From Paracoccus endophyticus (lineage in GTDB: Bacteria > Pseudomonadota > Alphaproteobacteria > Rhodobacterales > Rhodobacteraceae), in assembly GCF_003286075.1 (NCBI RefSeq), contig NZ_QLUV01000002.1, forward strand, positions 215,557 through 279,556: 64,000 nt of DNA, in the 5' to 3' direction. The notes below the pieces were generated by a model. It saw only the letters and a program-made list of their open reading frames with translations. It searched no databases and was not told the origin of the DNA. Position numbers and translations under genes: made by a program. Below, one piece after another: positions 34,952 to 43,716 of this stretch (positions are counted from its first letter, which is position 1; each line of letters begins with the position of its first letter).

Positions 34952-36322
34952 ATGCCCGCGCTGTCCCGTCTTCGCCCCGAACTGGTCGCCACCGCCGCCG
35001 TCGGCCTGCCGCTGGTGGGCAGCCATCTGGCGCGGATGATGATCGGCGTCACGGACACGCTGATGGTGGGCCGCGCAGGGGCCGAGCCGCTGGCGGCGCT
35101 GGTGCTGGCGAACTCGTATTTCTTCATCCTGACGATGCTGGGGGCGGGCTATGGCCTGGGCGTGCTGGGGCTGATCGCCGCCGCCCGCGCCCGCGGCGAC
35201 GAGGCCGAGGTGCGCCGCGCCACGCGCATGGCGCTGTGGCTGAGCGGCCTGCACGCGCTGGCGGTCGCGCCGGTGCTGTGGTGGTCGGGCGCGATTCTGA
35301 CCGCGCTGGGCCAGCAGCCGCAAATCGCCGCGCTGGGGCAGGATTACCTGCGCGTCATGGTCTGGGCGATGCCCGCCACGCTGGGCGGAATGGTGCTGAA
35401 CAGCTTTCTGGCCGCGCTGGGGCGGGCCAAGGTGGTGCTGGCGATCACGGTCGCGGCCATCCCGCTGAACGCGGCGCTGAACTGGGCGCTGATCTTCGGC
35501 CACGCGGGCTTTCCGGCGCTGGGCGTCACCGGCGCGGCGCTGGCGAGCCTGGCCGCGATGTGGGCGCAGATGGCCGCGCTGGCGGCCTGCGCGGGGCTGA
35601 TGGCGGCGGCACGGCCTTATCAACTGTTCCAGCGCCTGTGGCGGGCCGACTGGGTGGCGTTCCGCGCCGTGCTGTGGCTGGGCCTGCCGATCAGCCTGAC
35701 GCTGGTCGCGGAAAGCGGCATGTTCACCGGCGCCAACGTGATGATGGGCTGGTTCGGTGCCGTGCCCCTGGCCGCGCATGGCATTGCGCTGCAGATCACG
35801 GCGGTGACGTTCATGGTCCACCTGGGCCTGTCGAACGCGGCCACGATCCGGATCGGCGGCGCGCATGGAGCGGGGGATGCGGGCGGGATGCGGGGGGCCG
35901 CGGCCGCGGCGATCATCCTGTCGGCGGGCTTTGCGCTGATCGCGGTGACCGCGTTCCTGGCGATGCCCCGGCTGCTGACCGGCCTTTACCTGAACCCGGC
36001 CGATCCGCAGGCCCCCGCGATCGTGGCGCTGGCCGCGGGGCTGATGCTGTATGCCGCCCTTTTCCAGGTGATGGATGCGATGCAGGTCATCGCCCTGGGC
36101 CTGCTGCGCGGGGTGCAGGACACGCGCAGGCCGATGGTGCTGGCGATCGTCAGCTATTGGCTGGTCGGGCTGCCGGCGGCATGGCTGCTGGCGTTCCCGC
36201 TGGGGATGGGGCCGGCGGGGATCTGGCTGGGACTGCTGGCCGGGCTGAGCTGTGCGGCGGCGGCGCTGATGGCGCGGTTCTGGGGCCGCGGGCGCTTGCG
36301 CCCGGGCACGACCCCGGCCTGA
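34952..36322 (+). CDS. MATE family efflux transporter
   Basis: A 456-residue, about 12-helix membrane protein in two similar halves. LPLVGSHLARMMIGVTDTLM and GAEPLAALVLANSYFFI are in the first half; LGLPISLTLVAESGMFTGAN and PLAAHGIALQITAVTFMVHL in the second. This is the NorM/MATE pattern, exporting cationic drugs with Na+ or H+. The start at 34952 gives MPALSRLRPELVATAAVGLP. It lies 89 bases after fmt on the same strand. Substrates unknown. Confidence 0.9.
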   Translation: MPALSRLRPELVATAAVGLPLVGSHLARMMIGVTDTLMVGRAGAEPLAALVLANSYFFILTMLGAGYGLGVLGLIAAARARGDEAEVRRATRMALWLSGLHALAVAPVLWWSGAILTALGQQPQIAALGQDYLRVMVWAMPATLGGMVLNSFLAALGRAKVVLAITVAAIPLNAALNWALIFGHAGFPALGVTGAALASLAAMWAQMAALAACAGLMAAARPYQLFQRLWRADWVAFRAVLWLGLPISLTLVAESGMFTGANVMMGWFGAVPLAAHGIALQITAVTFMVHLGLSNAATIRIGGAHGAGDAGGMRGAAAAAIILSAGFALIAVTAFLAMPRLLTGLYLNPADPQAPAIVALAAGLMLYAALFQVMDAMQVIALGLLRGVQDTRRPMVLAIVSYWLVGLPAAWLLAFPLGMGPAGIWLGLLAGLSCAAAALMARFWGRGRLRPGTTPA

Positions 36323-36446
36323 GGAGAGGGGCGGGGGCTCGGGCGCGGCCGCCTCTGGTCAGGCGCGGTCGGCGGGGCTAACCTGCCGCCGCAACCGGCA
36401 CCGGCCCCGCCCGGGCCCCGCCTGCCGCCCCCTGACCGAGGTTCCG

Positions 36447-36683
36447 ATGCGCGCCGTCTTTGTCCAGTTCCGCTGCACCCCCGGCAAGACCTACGAGGTC
36501 GCTGACGCCATCTATGAACGCGAGGTGGTCAGCGAGCTTTATTCCACCTCGGGCGATTTCGACCTGCTGGCCAAGGTCTATATCCCCGAGGACGAGGACG
36601 TCGGCCGGTTTCTGTCCGACCGCCTGTTCGACATCCCCGGCATCTGCCGCACACTGACGACGATGACCTTCAAGGCGTTCTGA
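36447..36683 (+). CDS. Stand-alone Lrp/AsnC ligand-binding (RAM) domain protein
   Basis: A 78-residue protein consisting only of a RAM domain: MRAVFVQFRCTPGKTYEVAD, VVSELYSTSGDFDLLAKVYI and TLTTMTFKAF. There is no helix-turn-helix. Such small proteins assemble into ring-like oligomers and bind amino acids in other bacteria, but the role is generally unknown. It could modulate full-length Lrp proteins such as the one at 14117. It ends 23 bases from the converging Pit transporter gene. Confidence 0.85.
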   Translation: MRAVFVQFRCTPGKTYEVADAIYEREVVSELYSTSGDFDLLAKVYIPEDEDVGRFLSDRLFDIPGICRTLTTMTFKAF

Positions 36684-36706
36684 CCGCCGCCCTGACCGCC
36701 GCCCCG

Positions 36707-38122
36707 TCAGCCGATCAGCCGCGCGATCAGGGCCGCCAGCGGTGCCACGATGGGCACGGTGACCACCCACGCCGCCAGCGTCCGCACGACATGGCCGCGG
36801 CGGACCAGCCTGCGGCGGCGGCGCTCCTCGGCGGGAAGGGGGGCCAGCCGGGCCTGATGGTGGCGGCGTTCCTCCCACTCGCGGTAAAAGCCGACGCCGA
36901 ACACCCCGCCCACCGCGATATGCGTCGTCGAGACCGGCATGCCGAGATGCGAGGCGGTCAGCACCGTCACCCCGGTCGCCAGCGACACGCACAGCGCCCG
37001 CACCGGCGACAGGCGGGTGATGCGGCTGCCCACCATGTGCACCAGCCGCCGCCCGAACAGCGCCGCGCCCAGCGCGATCCCAAGGCCCGCCAGCAGCAGC
37101 AGCCACGGCGACAGCGCCCCCGCGCTGCCCAGCGCGCCGGCCTGCGCCACGATGGACAGCGGCCCCGCGATGTTGGCGGAATCGTTGGCGCCGTGGGCAA
37201 AGCCCATCAGCAGGGCGCTGACGGCCAGGGCCGGGTTGAACAGGCGATACAGCTGCTTTGCGTTGCTGAGCCCGTCGTCGGGCGGGGCGGCCAGCCGCCG
37301 GCGCGTGTCCCACAGCGCGATGCCCATCCCCCCGGCCCCCAAGGCCAGCACCGCCCAGTCCGGCAGCGGCAGGACGCTGAGGGCATAGAGCAGCAACAGC
37401 CCCGTCGTCGCCGCGACGACCCCGGGCATCCAGCGAAGCGCCGCTGCCCTGGGGTCTGCGGCGCGATAGACCTTGGCGCGCAGCAGCGCCAGCACGGACG
37501 CCGCCAGCACCGCCGAGACGATGGGCGTGCCGACCCACCCCAGCGCGATGCGCGCGATTCCCGGCCAGTTGAGCGCGCCGGGTCCGAAGAGCGCAAGCCC
37601 CGCCCCGGCGATCCCGCCCACGATGGCATGGGTGGTGCTGACCGGGGCCCCCGCCCAGGTGGCCAGCGTGATCCAGCAGGCCGCCGCCAGCATCGCGGCC
37701 AGCATCACGATGCCCGGCTGCGTCCCGGTCATCATCCGCTCGGCCGGCAGGATGCCCTCCGTCAGGGTGTGGCTGACCGGCGATCCGGCCAGGACCGCGC
37801 CCGCGACCTCCATCAGGGCGACGGCGGCAAGGCCCGCGCCGATCGGCATGGCCCCGGCGCCGACCGCCGGTCCCAGCGCGTTCGCCACGTCGTTGGCCCC
37901 GATGGACAGCGCCAGGAACGCGCCCGCGGCGGCCGCCGCCGCGATCAGCACGCCGGGGGCGGTGGGGCCGGGCGGCCCGCCCCCCGACAGCGCCAGCGCC
38001 GCCAGCGCCACGAAGATCACCGCGATGCCAAGCCGCACCAGCGGTCCCGCCGCCTGCACCCAGGCGCTTTGCGCGTTGGACAGCCGGTCCAGATCCTTGT
38101 CGAGTATCCTGAAGTCCGGCAT
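36707..38122 (-). CDS. Inorganic phosphate transporter, Pit family
   Basis: A 471-residue membrane protein with about ten or more helices. The duplicated Pit signature is clear: LSIGANDVANALGPAVGAGA in the first half and GFAHGANDSANIAGPLSIV in the second, each followed by PVSTTHAIVGGI or PVSTTHIAVGGV. It carries metal-phosphate with H+ or Na+. The N-terminal MPDFRILDKDLDRLSNA is a cytoplasmic segment; ATG 38122 is preferred over an upstream TTG. It is last in a minus-strand series comF-arfB-nudix-pit. Confidence 0.93.
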   Translation of the reverse strand: MPDFRILDKDLDRLSNAQSAWVQAAGPLVRLGIAVIFVALAALALSGGGPPGPTAPGVLIAAAAAAGAFLALSIGANDVANALGPAVGAGAMPIGAGLAAVALMEVAGAVLAGSPVSHTLTEGILPAERMMTGTQPGIVMLAAMLAAACWITLATWAGAPVSTTHAIVGGIAGAGLALFGPGALNWPGIARIALGWVGTPIVSAVLAASVLALLRAKVYRAADPRAAALRWMPGVVAATTGLLLLYALSVLPLPDWAVLALGAGGMGIALWDTRRRLAAPPDDGLSNAKQLYRLFNPALAVSALLMGFAHGANDSANIAGPLSIVAQAGALGSAGALSPWLLLLAGLGIALGAALFGRRLVHMVGSRITRLSPVRALCVSLATGVTVLTASHLGMPVSTTHIAVGGVFGVGFYREWEERRHHQARLAPLPAEERRRRRLVRRGHVVRTLAAWVVTVPIVAPLAALIARLIG

Positions 38123-38198
38123 CACCCTGCCCAAGCCAGGCGCCGGGGCGCTGCATGTCCTACAACCCCGCCGCAGGGGCGAAGTTCAATCCGGGTCG

Positions 38199-38669
38199 TC
38201 ACCCTGCCGTGTCGGCGGCCGGTGCGCCGGACGCCCGGCCCAGGATCAGCCGCGACAGACCGGGTTCGTCCACCAGGCGCGCCGCCTCGGCCGGGTCGAA
38301 CCAGCGCCGCGTGCGCTGCGCGGCCTCGGGGTAGTCGTCGCCCAGGTCCAGGACCGTGATGCCGAAGACGCGGACCTCGACCGGGATGGCAAAGCCGCGC
38401 GGCTGCATCTTGCCATAGTGATAGCGGCCCACCTCGGTCGCGGTGTCGGCGCGGACGCCGGCTTCCTCCCATGCCTCGCACAGGGCGGCGCCGGCCAGGC
38501 TGCGGCCCGGCATGGGCCAGCCCTTGGGGATGATCCAGCGGCCGGTGCCGCGGCTGGTGATCAGCAGCACCCGGCCGGTGCCCGGATCGCGGCAGAGCGC
38601 GCCCACCTGCAGCGCGGGCACCCGCCCGCCCAGCAGCCGGCCCAGCCGGTCGCGGACCGACAGGGTCAT
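38199..38669 (-). CDS. Nudix hydrolase (diphosphoinositol-polyphosphatase-like group)
   Basis: A 156-residue Nudix protein. After WIIPKGWPMPG the Nudix box region reads SLAGAALCEAWEEAGV: the metal-binding EE pair and the following G are kept, but the first Glu of the box aligns with Arg and the REx Arg with Cys. The IPKGWPM form is typical of an alphaproteobacterial group with unknown natural substrate. WFDPAEAARLV is near the C-terminus. ATG overlaps the arfB stop as ATGA, so it is coupled to arfB. Confidence 0.85.
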   Translation of the reverse strand: MTLSVRDRLGRLLGGRVPALQVGALCRDPGTGRVLLITSRGTGRWIIPKGWPMPGRSLAGAALCEAWEEAGVRADTATEVGRYHYGKMQPRGFAIPVEVRVFGITVLDLGDDYPEAAQRTRRWFDPAEAARLVDEPGLSRLILGRASGAPAADTAG

Positions 38670-39091
38670 TCCGGGTCCCCCGCCACGCGGCCGCGCAGCG
38701 ACTTGACCGTGCCGCGGACGGCCTTGGCGACCAGACGGCGGCGCTGGCTGCCCAGCGTGGGGCGCGTGGCGATGCGCTTGCGCGGCGCGACCAGCGCCTG
38801 GCGGATCAGTTCGGCCAGCCGCTCGCGCGCGATCTCGCGGTTGCGGGCCTGGCTGCGGGTGTCCTGAACGGCGATCAGCACCGCGCCCTCGGTGGTCCAG
38901 CGCCGCCCCGCCAGCCGGCGAAGACGGGCCTTGACCGGATCGGGCAGGTGCGGAGAGCGCGCCGCCTCGAACCGCAGTTCGACGGCGGTCGAGACCTTGT
39001 TCACGTTCTGTCCGCCCGGCCCCTGCGCCCGGGTGAACGTCTCGGACAGTTCCCAGTCGGCAATCGAGAGGTCATCGGTGATCTGCAGCAT
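38666..39091 (-). CDS. arfB: Peptidyl-tRNA hydrolase ArfB (ribosome rescue)
   Basis: A 141-residue class I release-factor-like protein without codon-recognition domains. TRAQGPGGQNVNKVSTAVEL contains the catalytic GGQ. The C-terminal tail (RKRIATRPTLGSQRRRLVAK then AVRGTVKSLRGR) is basic, as needed to enter the empty mRNA channel of stalled ribosomes. The start at 39091 gives MLQITDDLSIADWEL. It frees non-stop ribosomes independently of tmRNA. Coupled to the Nudix gene; comF lies upstream on the same strand. Confidence 0.93.
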   Translation of the reverse strand: MLQITDDLSIADWELSETFTRAQGPGGQNVNKVSTAVELRFEAARSPHLPDPVKARLRRLAGRRWTTEGAVLIAVQDTRSQARNREIARERLAELIRQALVAPRKRIATRPTLGSQRRRLVAKAVRGTVKSLRGRVAGDPE

Positions 39092-39158
39092 CCCCACTAG
39101 ATGCAGCCTGAAAGGCCGTATTGAAAGACACGGACGATGAATGTTTGTGAACAGGTGC

Positions 39159-39193
39159 GCGGGGGCCTCATCGACGGGCGGCCCGGCCCCCGC
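39159..39193 (-). terminator. Inverted repeat between comF and arfB
   Basis: Perfect nine-base arms GCGGGGGCC (39159-39167) and GGCCCCCGC (39185-39193) with a 17-base loop, 45 bases after the comF stop in transcription direction. No T run follows, so it is only a weak terminator candidate. Confidence 0.35.
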
Positions 39194-39237
39194 CTGCCTG
39201 CCGCTCGCGCCATCCCGCGCCCTCGTGGGGTCGGGGG

Positions 39238-40029
39238 TCATTCCGGGTCGTCCCCGGCTGACGGCCTGTCCTTGCGCTGCGCGCGGGCCAGCACCGCCAC
39301 GCTGACCGGCCCGCTGCCCGCCGCGATCAGCGCCTCGGCCGCGGCGGCGGCGGTGGCGCCCGAGGCCATCACGTCATCGACCAGCAGGACCGCGCGGCCC
39401 AGGACGGCCGCCGTGTGGCGCGGGGCCACGCGCAGCGCGCCGGCCACGTTGGCGAACCTGTCGGCGACCCCGCGGTGATCCTGCATCTCGGTGTGGCGGG
39501 TGCGCTGCAGCAGGGCAGGGCGATGCGTCAGACCGTGGGTACGCGCGACCTGCGCGGCCAGCAGGGCGGCTTGGTTGTACTTGCGCCGCAGCATCCGGCG
39601 GGGGTGCAGCGGCACGGGCACGACCAGCATCCCCGGCCGCACCAACGGCGCGGCCGCCGCCGCCAGCCAGCGCCCCAGCGGTGGCGCAAGGTCCGGCCGG
39701 TCCCCGTGCTTGAGCGCCAGCACCAGCGCGCGCCCGGTGCCGCCATAGACCAGCGCCGCTCGCCCGTGCCGCCACGGCCGGTCGCGCATCAGACAGTCGT
39801 CGCAGACCAGCGCCGCGGCCTCGTCCTCGGACTGCGGCGCGTCGCCCGGGACGGGCACGCCGCAGCGGGCGCAGGCGCTGGCGCCGATGAACTCGGCCTC
39901 GCGCCAGCAGGCCGGGCACAGCGCGCCGTCGGCGGCCACGCCCTCGCCGCAGGACAGGCACTGGGGCGGAAATACTGCCCCCAGCGCGCCTTTCATCGCG
40001 GCGGCCAACCCCCTAAGTATCAAGCCCAT
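39238..40029 (-). CDS. comF: ComF family phosphoribosyltransferase-like protein
   Basis: A 263-residue ComF protein. The N-terminal zinc module has VFPPQCLSCGEGV, CPACW, CARCGVPV and CDDCL. The C-terminal half is the PRTase-fold domain: VPVPLHPRRMLRRKYNQAALLA and AVLLVDDVMASGATAAAAAE, the PRPP-loop-like motif. ComF is needed for natural DNA uptake in competent bacteria, but homologues are widespread and the enzymatic role is unknown. The ATG at 40029 overlaps the start codon of the divergent methyltransferase gene in CATG; the ATG at 39996 (MKGALGAVFPP) would leave a short promoter gap and is a good alternative. Confidence 0.88.
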   Translation of the reverse strand: MGLILRGLAAAMKGALGAVFPPQCLSCGEGVAADGALCPACWREAEFIGASACARCGVPVPGDAPQSEDEAAALVCDDCLMRDRPWRHGRAALVYGGTGRALVLALKHGDRPDLAPPLGRWLAAAAAPLVRPGMLVVPVPLHPRRMLRRKYNQAALLAAQVARTHGLTHRPALLQRTRHTEMQDHRGVADRFANVAGALRVAPRHTAAVLGRAVLLVDDVMASGATAAAAAEALIAAGSGPVSVAVLARAQRKDRPSAGDDPE

Positions 40030-40909
40030 GTCCGATCATGTCCCGCCCCAGTCCGCCCCGCCCCCTCCCGGCCCCCATCCCGTCGCACCCGGCGCCGGCG
40101 CCCCGCGGCTGGCCGACCGGACGGCGCTTGCGCGCAATCGCGCCCGCGCGGCCCGCGCCGGGGCGCAGGACTGGCTGCACCAGCTGGTGCTGGCCGAGGT
40201 CCAGGATAGGCTCGCAGAGGTTAACAGACGGTTTACGGCGCCCGCCGTGGTCACCGGCCTGCCCGGCCCGTGGGCTGCGGCGTTCCCGGACGCGCGGATC
40301 GTGGCCGACGATCCGGTGCTGGACCTGGCGGCGGGCGCGCATGATCTTGTGATCCACGCGCTGGCGCTGCACTGGGCCGACGATCCCGTGGGCCAGATCG
40401 CGCAGGCGGCGCGTGCGCTGGTGCCCGACGGGCTGTTCATCGCCGTGCTGCCCGGCGGGCGCACGCTGGCGCCCCTGCGCGACGCGCTGGCGCAGGCGGA
40501 AATCGAGGTCACGGGCGGGCTGTCGCCCCGCGTCGTGCCATTCGGCGAAATCCGCGATCTGGGCGCGCTGTTGGCGCGGGCCGGGCTGGCGCTGCCGGTG
40601 GCCGACCAGTTCACCCAGAACGTCAGCTATGCCGGGCTGCTGCCGCTGGCGCGCGACCTGCGGGCGATGGGCGAGGGCAATGCCCTGGCCCGCCGCCTGC
40701 GCCATCCCACCCGCCGCGCGGTGCTGCTGCGCGCGGCCGCGATCCTGGACGAGATCGCCCCCGACCCGCAGGAACCGGGGCGCATCCGCGTCGGTTTCGA
40801 CCTGGTGTTCCTGACCGGCTGGGCGCCGGCGGACAGCCAGCCCAAGCCATTGCGCCCCGGTTCGGCCACGATGTCGCTGGCCGCGGCGCTCAGCCCGAGG
40901 ACGCCATGA
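40028..40909 (+). CDS. NDUFAF5-like methyltransferase-fold protein
   Basis: A 293-residue class I methyltransferase-fold protein. HDLVIHALALHWADDPVGQI, ALVPDGLFIAVLPGGRTLAP and VPFGEIRDLGALLARAGLAL closely follow human NDUFAF5, which hydroxylates an Arg of complex I subunit NDUFS7 and carries the same LSLHWVND and FGGDTL blocks. Oddly, the expected SAM loop (DLGCGxG) is replaced by VVTGLPGPWAAAF, so cofactor binding may be altered. BioC-like activity is the alternative. The first 20 residues are Pro-rich. ATGA couples it to hemH. Its start codon overlaps the divergent comF start. Confidence 0.8.
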   Translation: MSDHVPPQSAPPPPGPHPVAPGAGAPRLADRTALARNRARAARAGAQDWLHQLVLAEVQDRLAEVNRRFTAPAVVTGLPGPWAAAFPDARIVADDPVLDLAAGAHDLVIHALALHWADDPVGQIAQAARALVPDGLFIAVLPGGRTLAPLRDALAQAEIEVTGGLSPRVVPFGEIRDLGALLARAGLALPVADQFTQNVSYAGLLPLARDLRAMGEGNALARRLRHPTRRAVLLRAAAILDEIAPDPQEPGRIRVGFDLVFLTGWAPADSQPKPLRPGSATMSLAAALSPRTP

Positions 40910-41964
40910 CCGCACACCGCCCCGCCGACCCCGCCGCCGTTCCCGCCCATGCGCCCCAGGGCCACCCCGCGCTGCCCCGCCCCAGGGTCGGCGTGCTGGT
41001 CGCCAACCTCGGCACGCCGGACGGCTATGATTACCGCTCGATGCGGCGCTATCTGAACGAGTTCCTGTCCGACAAGCGGGTGATCGACATCCCCGACTGG
41101 AAGTGGCAGCCGCTGCTGCAGGGGATCATCCTGACCAAGCGGCCCTTCACCTCGGGCGCGAACTACAAGTCGATCTGGAACCACGAGGCGAACGAAAGCC
41201 CGCTGATGACCCTGACCAAGCAGCAGGTCGCCAAGCTGCGCGACGCCTGCCGGGCCCGCTGGGGCGAAGGGGTCATGGTCGAGTTCTGCATGCGCTACGG
41301 CAACCCCTCGACCCGGTCGGTGCTGGACCGGATGGTGCGCGCCGGGTGCGACCGGATCGTGTTCCTGCCGCTTTATCCGCAATACGCGGGTGCGACGACG
41401 GCCACGGCCAACGACGAGTTGTTCCGCGCCCTGATGAAGCAGAAGTGGCAGCCCGCGGTCCGCACGGTCGCGGCCTATTTCGACCGGCCCGACTATATCG
41501 ACGCGCTGGCGCAGTCGGTCGAGCGCACGCTGGCCGGCCGGCGGCCGCAGAAGCTGGTCGCCAGCTATCACGGGATGCCCAGGCGCTATCTGATGCAGGG
41601 CGACCCCTATCACTGCCAGTGCCAGAAGACCTCGCGCCTGCTGCGCGAGCGGCTGGGCTGGGACGCGGACGCCATCGACACGTCGTTCCAGTCGGTGTTC
41701 GGGTCCGAGGAATGGCTGAAGCCCTATACGGTCGAGCATGTGGCGGACCTCGCGCGGCGCGGCATCACCGACATCGCGGTGATCTCGCCCGCGTTCGCCA
41801 CCGACTGCATCGAGACGCTGGAGGAGATCAACGGCGAGATCCGCGAGGCGTTCGAACATGCGGGCGGGCAGTCGTTCACCTATGTGCCCTGCCTGAACGA
41901 CGACGACGCGCATATCGCGGTGCTGACCGATCTGGTGGCCGACAACCTGGGCGGCTGGATCTGA
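40906..41964 (+). CDS. hemH: Ferrochelatase
   Basis: A 352-residue enzyme inserting Fe2+ into protoporphyrin IX, the last haem step. VGVLVANLGTPDGYDYRSMR, RYLNEFLSDKRVID, ASYHGMPRRYLMQGDPYHCQ (active-site His), SFQSVFGSEEWLKPYT (Glu) and PAFATDCIETLEEI are all present. The N-terminal 25 residues are a Pro/Ala-rich extension. It follows the NDUFAF5-like gene with a four-base overlap; hslO starts 100 bases downstream. Confidence 0.96.
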   Translation: MTAHRPADPAAVPAHAPQGHPALPRPRVGVLVANLGTPDGYDYRSMRRYLNEFLSDKRVIDIPDWKWQPLLQGIILTKRPFTSGANYKSIWNHEANESPLMTLTKQQVAKLRDACRARWGEGVMVEFCMRYGNPSTRSVLDRMVRAGCDRIVFLPLYPQYAGATTATANDELFRALMKQKWQPAVRTVAAYFDRPDYIDALAQSVERTLAGRRPQKLVASYHGMPRRYLMQGDPYHCQCQKTSRLLRERLGWDADAIDTSFQSVFGSEEWLKPYTVEHVADLARRGITDIAVISPAFATDCIETLEEINGEIREAFEHAGGQSFTYVPCLNDDDAHIAVLTDLVADNLGGWI

Positions 41965-42064
41965 GGCCGTCCGCCCGGCACGGTTTGGGTTTTGCGCCCC
42001 ACGCTCTATATTGAACGCCGACGCGGCGCCTGCGGGCGCGCACCCTGATTTCCGAAAGGCCAAG

Positions 42065-43081
42065 ATGACCGATATCAACCAGATCGCGTGGGACGATACC
42101 GTCCTGCCGTTCCAGCTCGACCGTTCGGGGGTGCGCGGGCGCGTCGTCCGTCTGGACGGCGTGCTGGATCACATCCTGTCGCGCCACGACTATCCCGAGC
42201 CGGTCGCGGCGGCCGTGGCGGAACTGGCGCTGCTGACGGCGCTGATCGGGCCCACCGTCAAGCTGCGGTGGAAGCTGTCGTTGCAGGTGCGCGGCAACGG
42301 CGCGATCCGCACGCTGGCGGCGGACTTCTTCGCGCCTGCGAACGAGGGCGGTCCTGCGCGCGTGCGCGCCTGGGCCAGCTTTGATCCCGAGCGGCTGGAC
42401 CGCCGCCCGCCGTTCCAGCAGATCGGCGAGGGATACTTCGCCATCCTGATCGACCAGGGGGCGGGCAGCCTGCCCTATCAGGGGATCACGCCGCTGGCAG
42501 GCATGTCGCTGTCGGATTGCGCGCAGACCTATTTCGCCCAGTCCGAACAGCTGCCCACGCGCTTTGCCCTGGCGCAGGGCCGGTCGATCCTGTCGGGGCG
42601 GGCGGAACAGTGGCGCGCGGGCGGGATCATGCTGCAGACCCTTCCCGCCCAGCCCATGGCGGCGGGGTCCGAGGGCGGCAGCGGCGAGGGCGGGCTGATC
42701 GCGGCCGCCGACATCCTGCAGGGCGCCGAGTCCGAGAACTGGAACCGCGCCAACCACCTGCTCGACACGGTCGAGACGCTGGAGCTGGTCGGCCCCTCGG
42801 TCGCACCGACCGACCTGCTGCTGCGGCTGTTTCACGAGGAGACGCCGCGCGTCTTCGATCCCCAGCGGGTCGAGTTCGGCTGTTCCTGCTCGGCCGACCG
42901 CGTGCGGGGCACGCTGTCGATCTATTCGGCCAAGGACATCGCCCACATGACCACCCCCGAGGGGCGGGTGACGGCGGATTGCCAGTTCTGCGGCGCGCAC
43001 TATGACTTCGACCCCGCAAGCCTGGGGTTCGAGGCCACGCTGGACGCGGACGGCCGGCCGCTGGAAAAGGCCGCAGAGTGA
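42065..43081 (+). CDS. hslO: Redox-regulated chaperone Hsp33
   Basis: A 338-residue Hsp33. The C-terminal zinc switch is FGCSCSADRV with DCQFCGAHYDFD (CxC and CxxC), which releases zinc and unfolds on oxidation to activate the chaperone. N-terminal features include VLDHILSRHDYPEPVAAAVA and GPTVKLRWKLSLQVRGNGAI. The ATG at 42065 gives MTDINQIAWDD. It heads a run of five genes joined by overlapping stop/start codons up to 48066. Confidence 0.95.
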   Translation: MTDINQIAWDDTVLPFQLDRSGVRGRVVRLDGVLDHILSRHDYPEPVAAAVAELALLTALIGPTVKLRWKLSLQVRGNGAIRTLAADFFAPANEGGPARVRAWASFDPERLDRRPPFQQIGEGYFAILIDQGAGSLPYQGITPLAGMSLSDCAQTYFAQSEQLPTRFALAQGRSILSGRAEQWRAGGIMLQTLPAQPMAAGSEGGSGEGGLIAAADILQGAESENWNRANHLLDTVETLELVGPSVAPTDLLLRLFHEETPRVFDPQRVEFGCSCSADRVRGTLSIYSAKDIAHMTTPEGRVTADCQFCGAHYDFDPASLGFEATLDADGRPLEKAAE

Positions 43082-43716
43082 CTGGGGCCGCCGCCCCCCG
43101 TCCTGCCGTCCCGCAGACCGCCCTGCGGGACGGTGATCACGGGCTGCGGGCGCGGCTGGTGGCGGCGCTGGATGTGCCCACGTTGCCCACGTCGGATTTC
43201 GACCTGAACGGCCGTGCGCCCGCGGACCTGGACGCGCGCCCGGCCGGGGTGCTGGTCGCCTTCCTGCCGGGGGGCGACCTGATCCTGACCAAGCGCGCCA
43301 GCGGGCTGCGCCACCACCCCGGCCAGATCGCGCTGCCCGGCGGCAAGGTCGATCCGGGCGACGCCGACGAGACCGCCGCCGCCCTGCGCGAGGCGCAGGA
43401 GGAGGTGGGGCTGGACCCCGCCCGCGTCGAGGTGCTGGGCACGCTGCCCCCGCACCGCACGGTGACGGGATTCGCGATGACGCCCGTCGTGGCCCTTGTG
43501 CGCGGCCCCTTCGCCGCCGTCCCCGAGGCGGGCGAGGTGGACGAGGTGTTCACCGTGCCCTTTGCCCATGTCGTCGATCCCGCCCGGTACCGGCTGGAAC
43601 GCCGGCGCTGGCGCGGCGACTGGCGGTCCTATCACGTCGCGCCCTATGGGCCCTATTACATCTGGGGGGCCACGGCGCGGGTGCTGTTCGCGCTGGCCCG
43701 CAGGCTGACGGCATGA
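43078..43716 (+). CDS. nudL: CoA pyrophosphatase-type Nudix hydrolase (NudL)
   Basis: A 212-residue Nudix enzyme with GTG start in GTGA overlap with hslO. LTKRASGLRHHPGQIALPGG is the UPF0035 signature upstream of the Nudix box, and the box GGKVDPGDADETAAALREAQ then EEVGL is intact. The family splits CoA to 4'-phosphopantetheine and 3',5'-ADP. C-terminal YHVAPYGPYYIWGATARVL matches the family. Coupled by ATGA to cca. Confidence 0.92.
   Translation: MTGAAAPRPAVPQTALRDGDHGLRARLVAALDVPTLPTSDFDLNGRAPADLDARPAGVLVAFLPGGDLILTKRASGLRHHPGQIALPGGKVDPGDADETAAALREAQEEVGLDPARVEVLGTLPPHRTVTGFAMTPVVALVRGPFAAVPEAGEVDEVFTVPFAHVVDPARYRLERRRWRGDWRSYHVAPYGPYYIWGATARVLFALARRLTA

Noticed and set aside
38664..39250. 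Identical 15-mer GGGTCATTCCGGGTC at 38664-38678 and 39236-39250
   Set aside because: Both lie at gene ends encoding GDPE or DDPE tails; too short and without further flanking identity to be called a repeat element.
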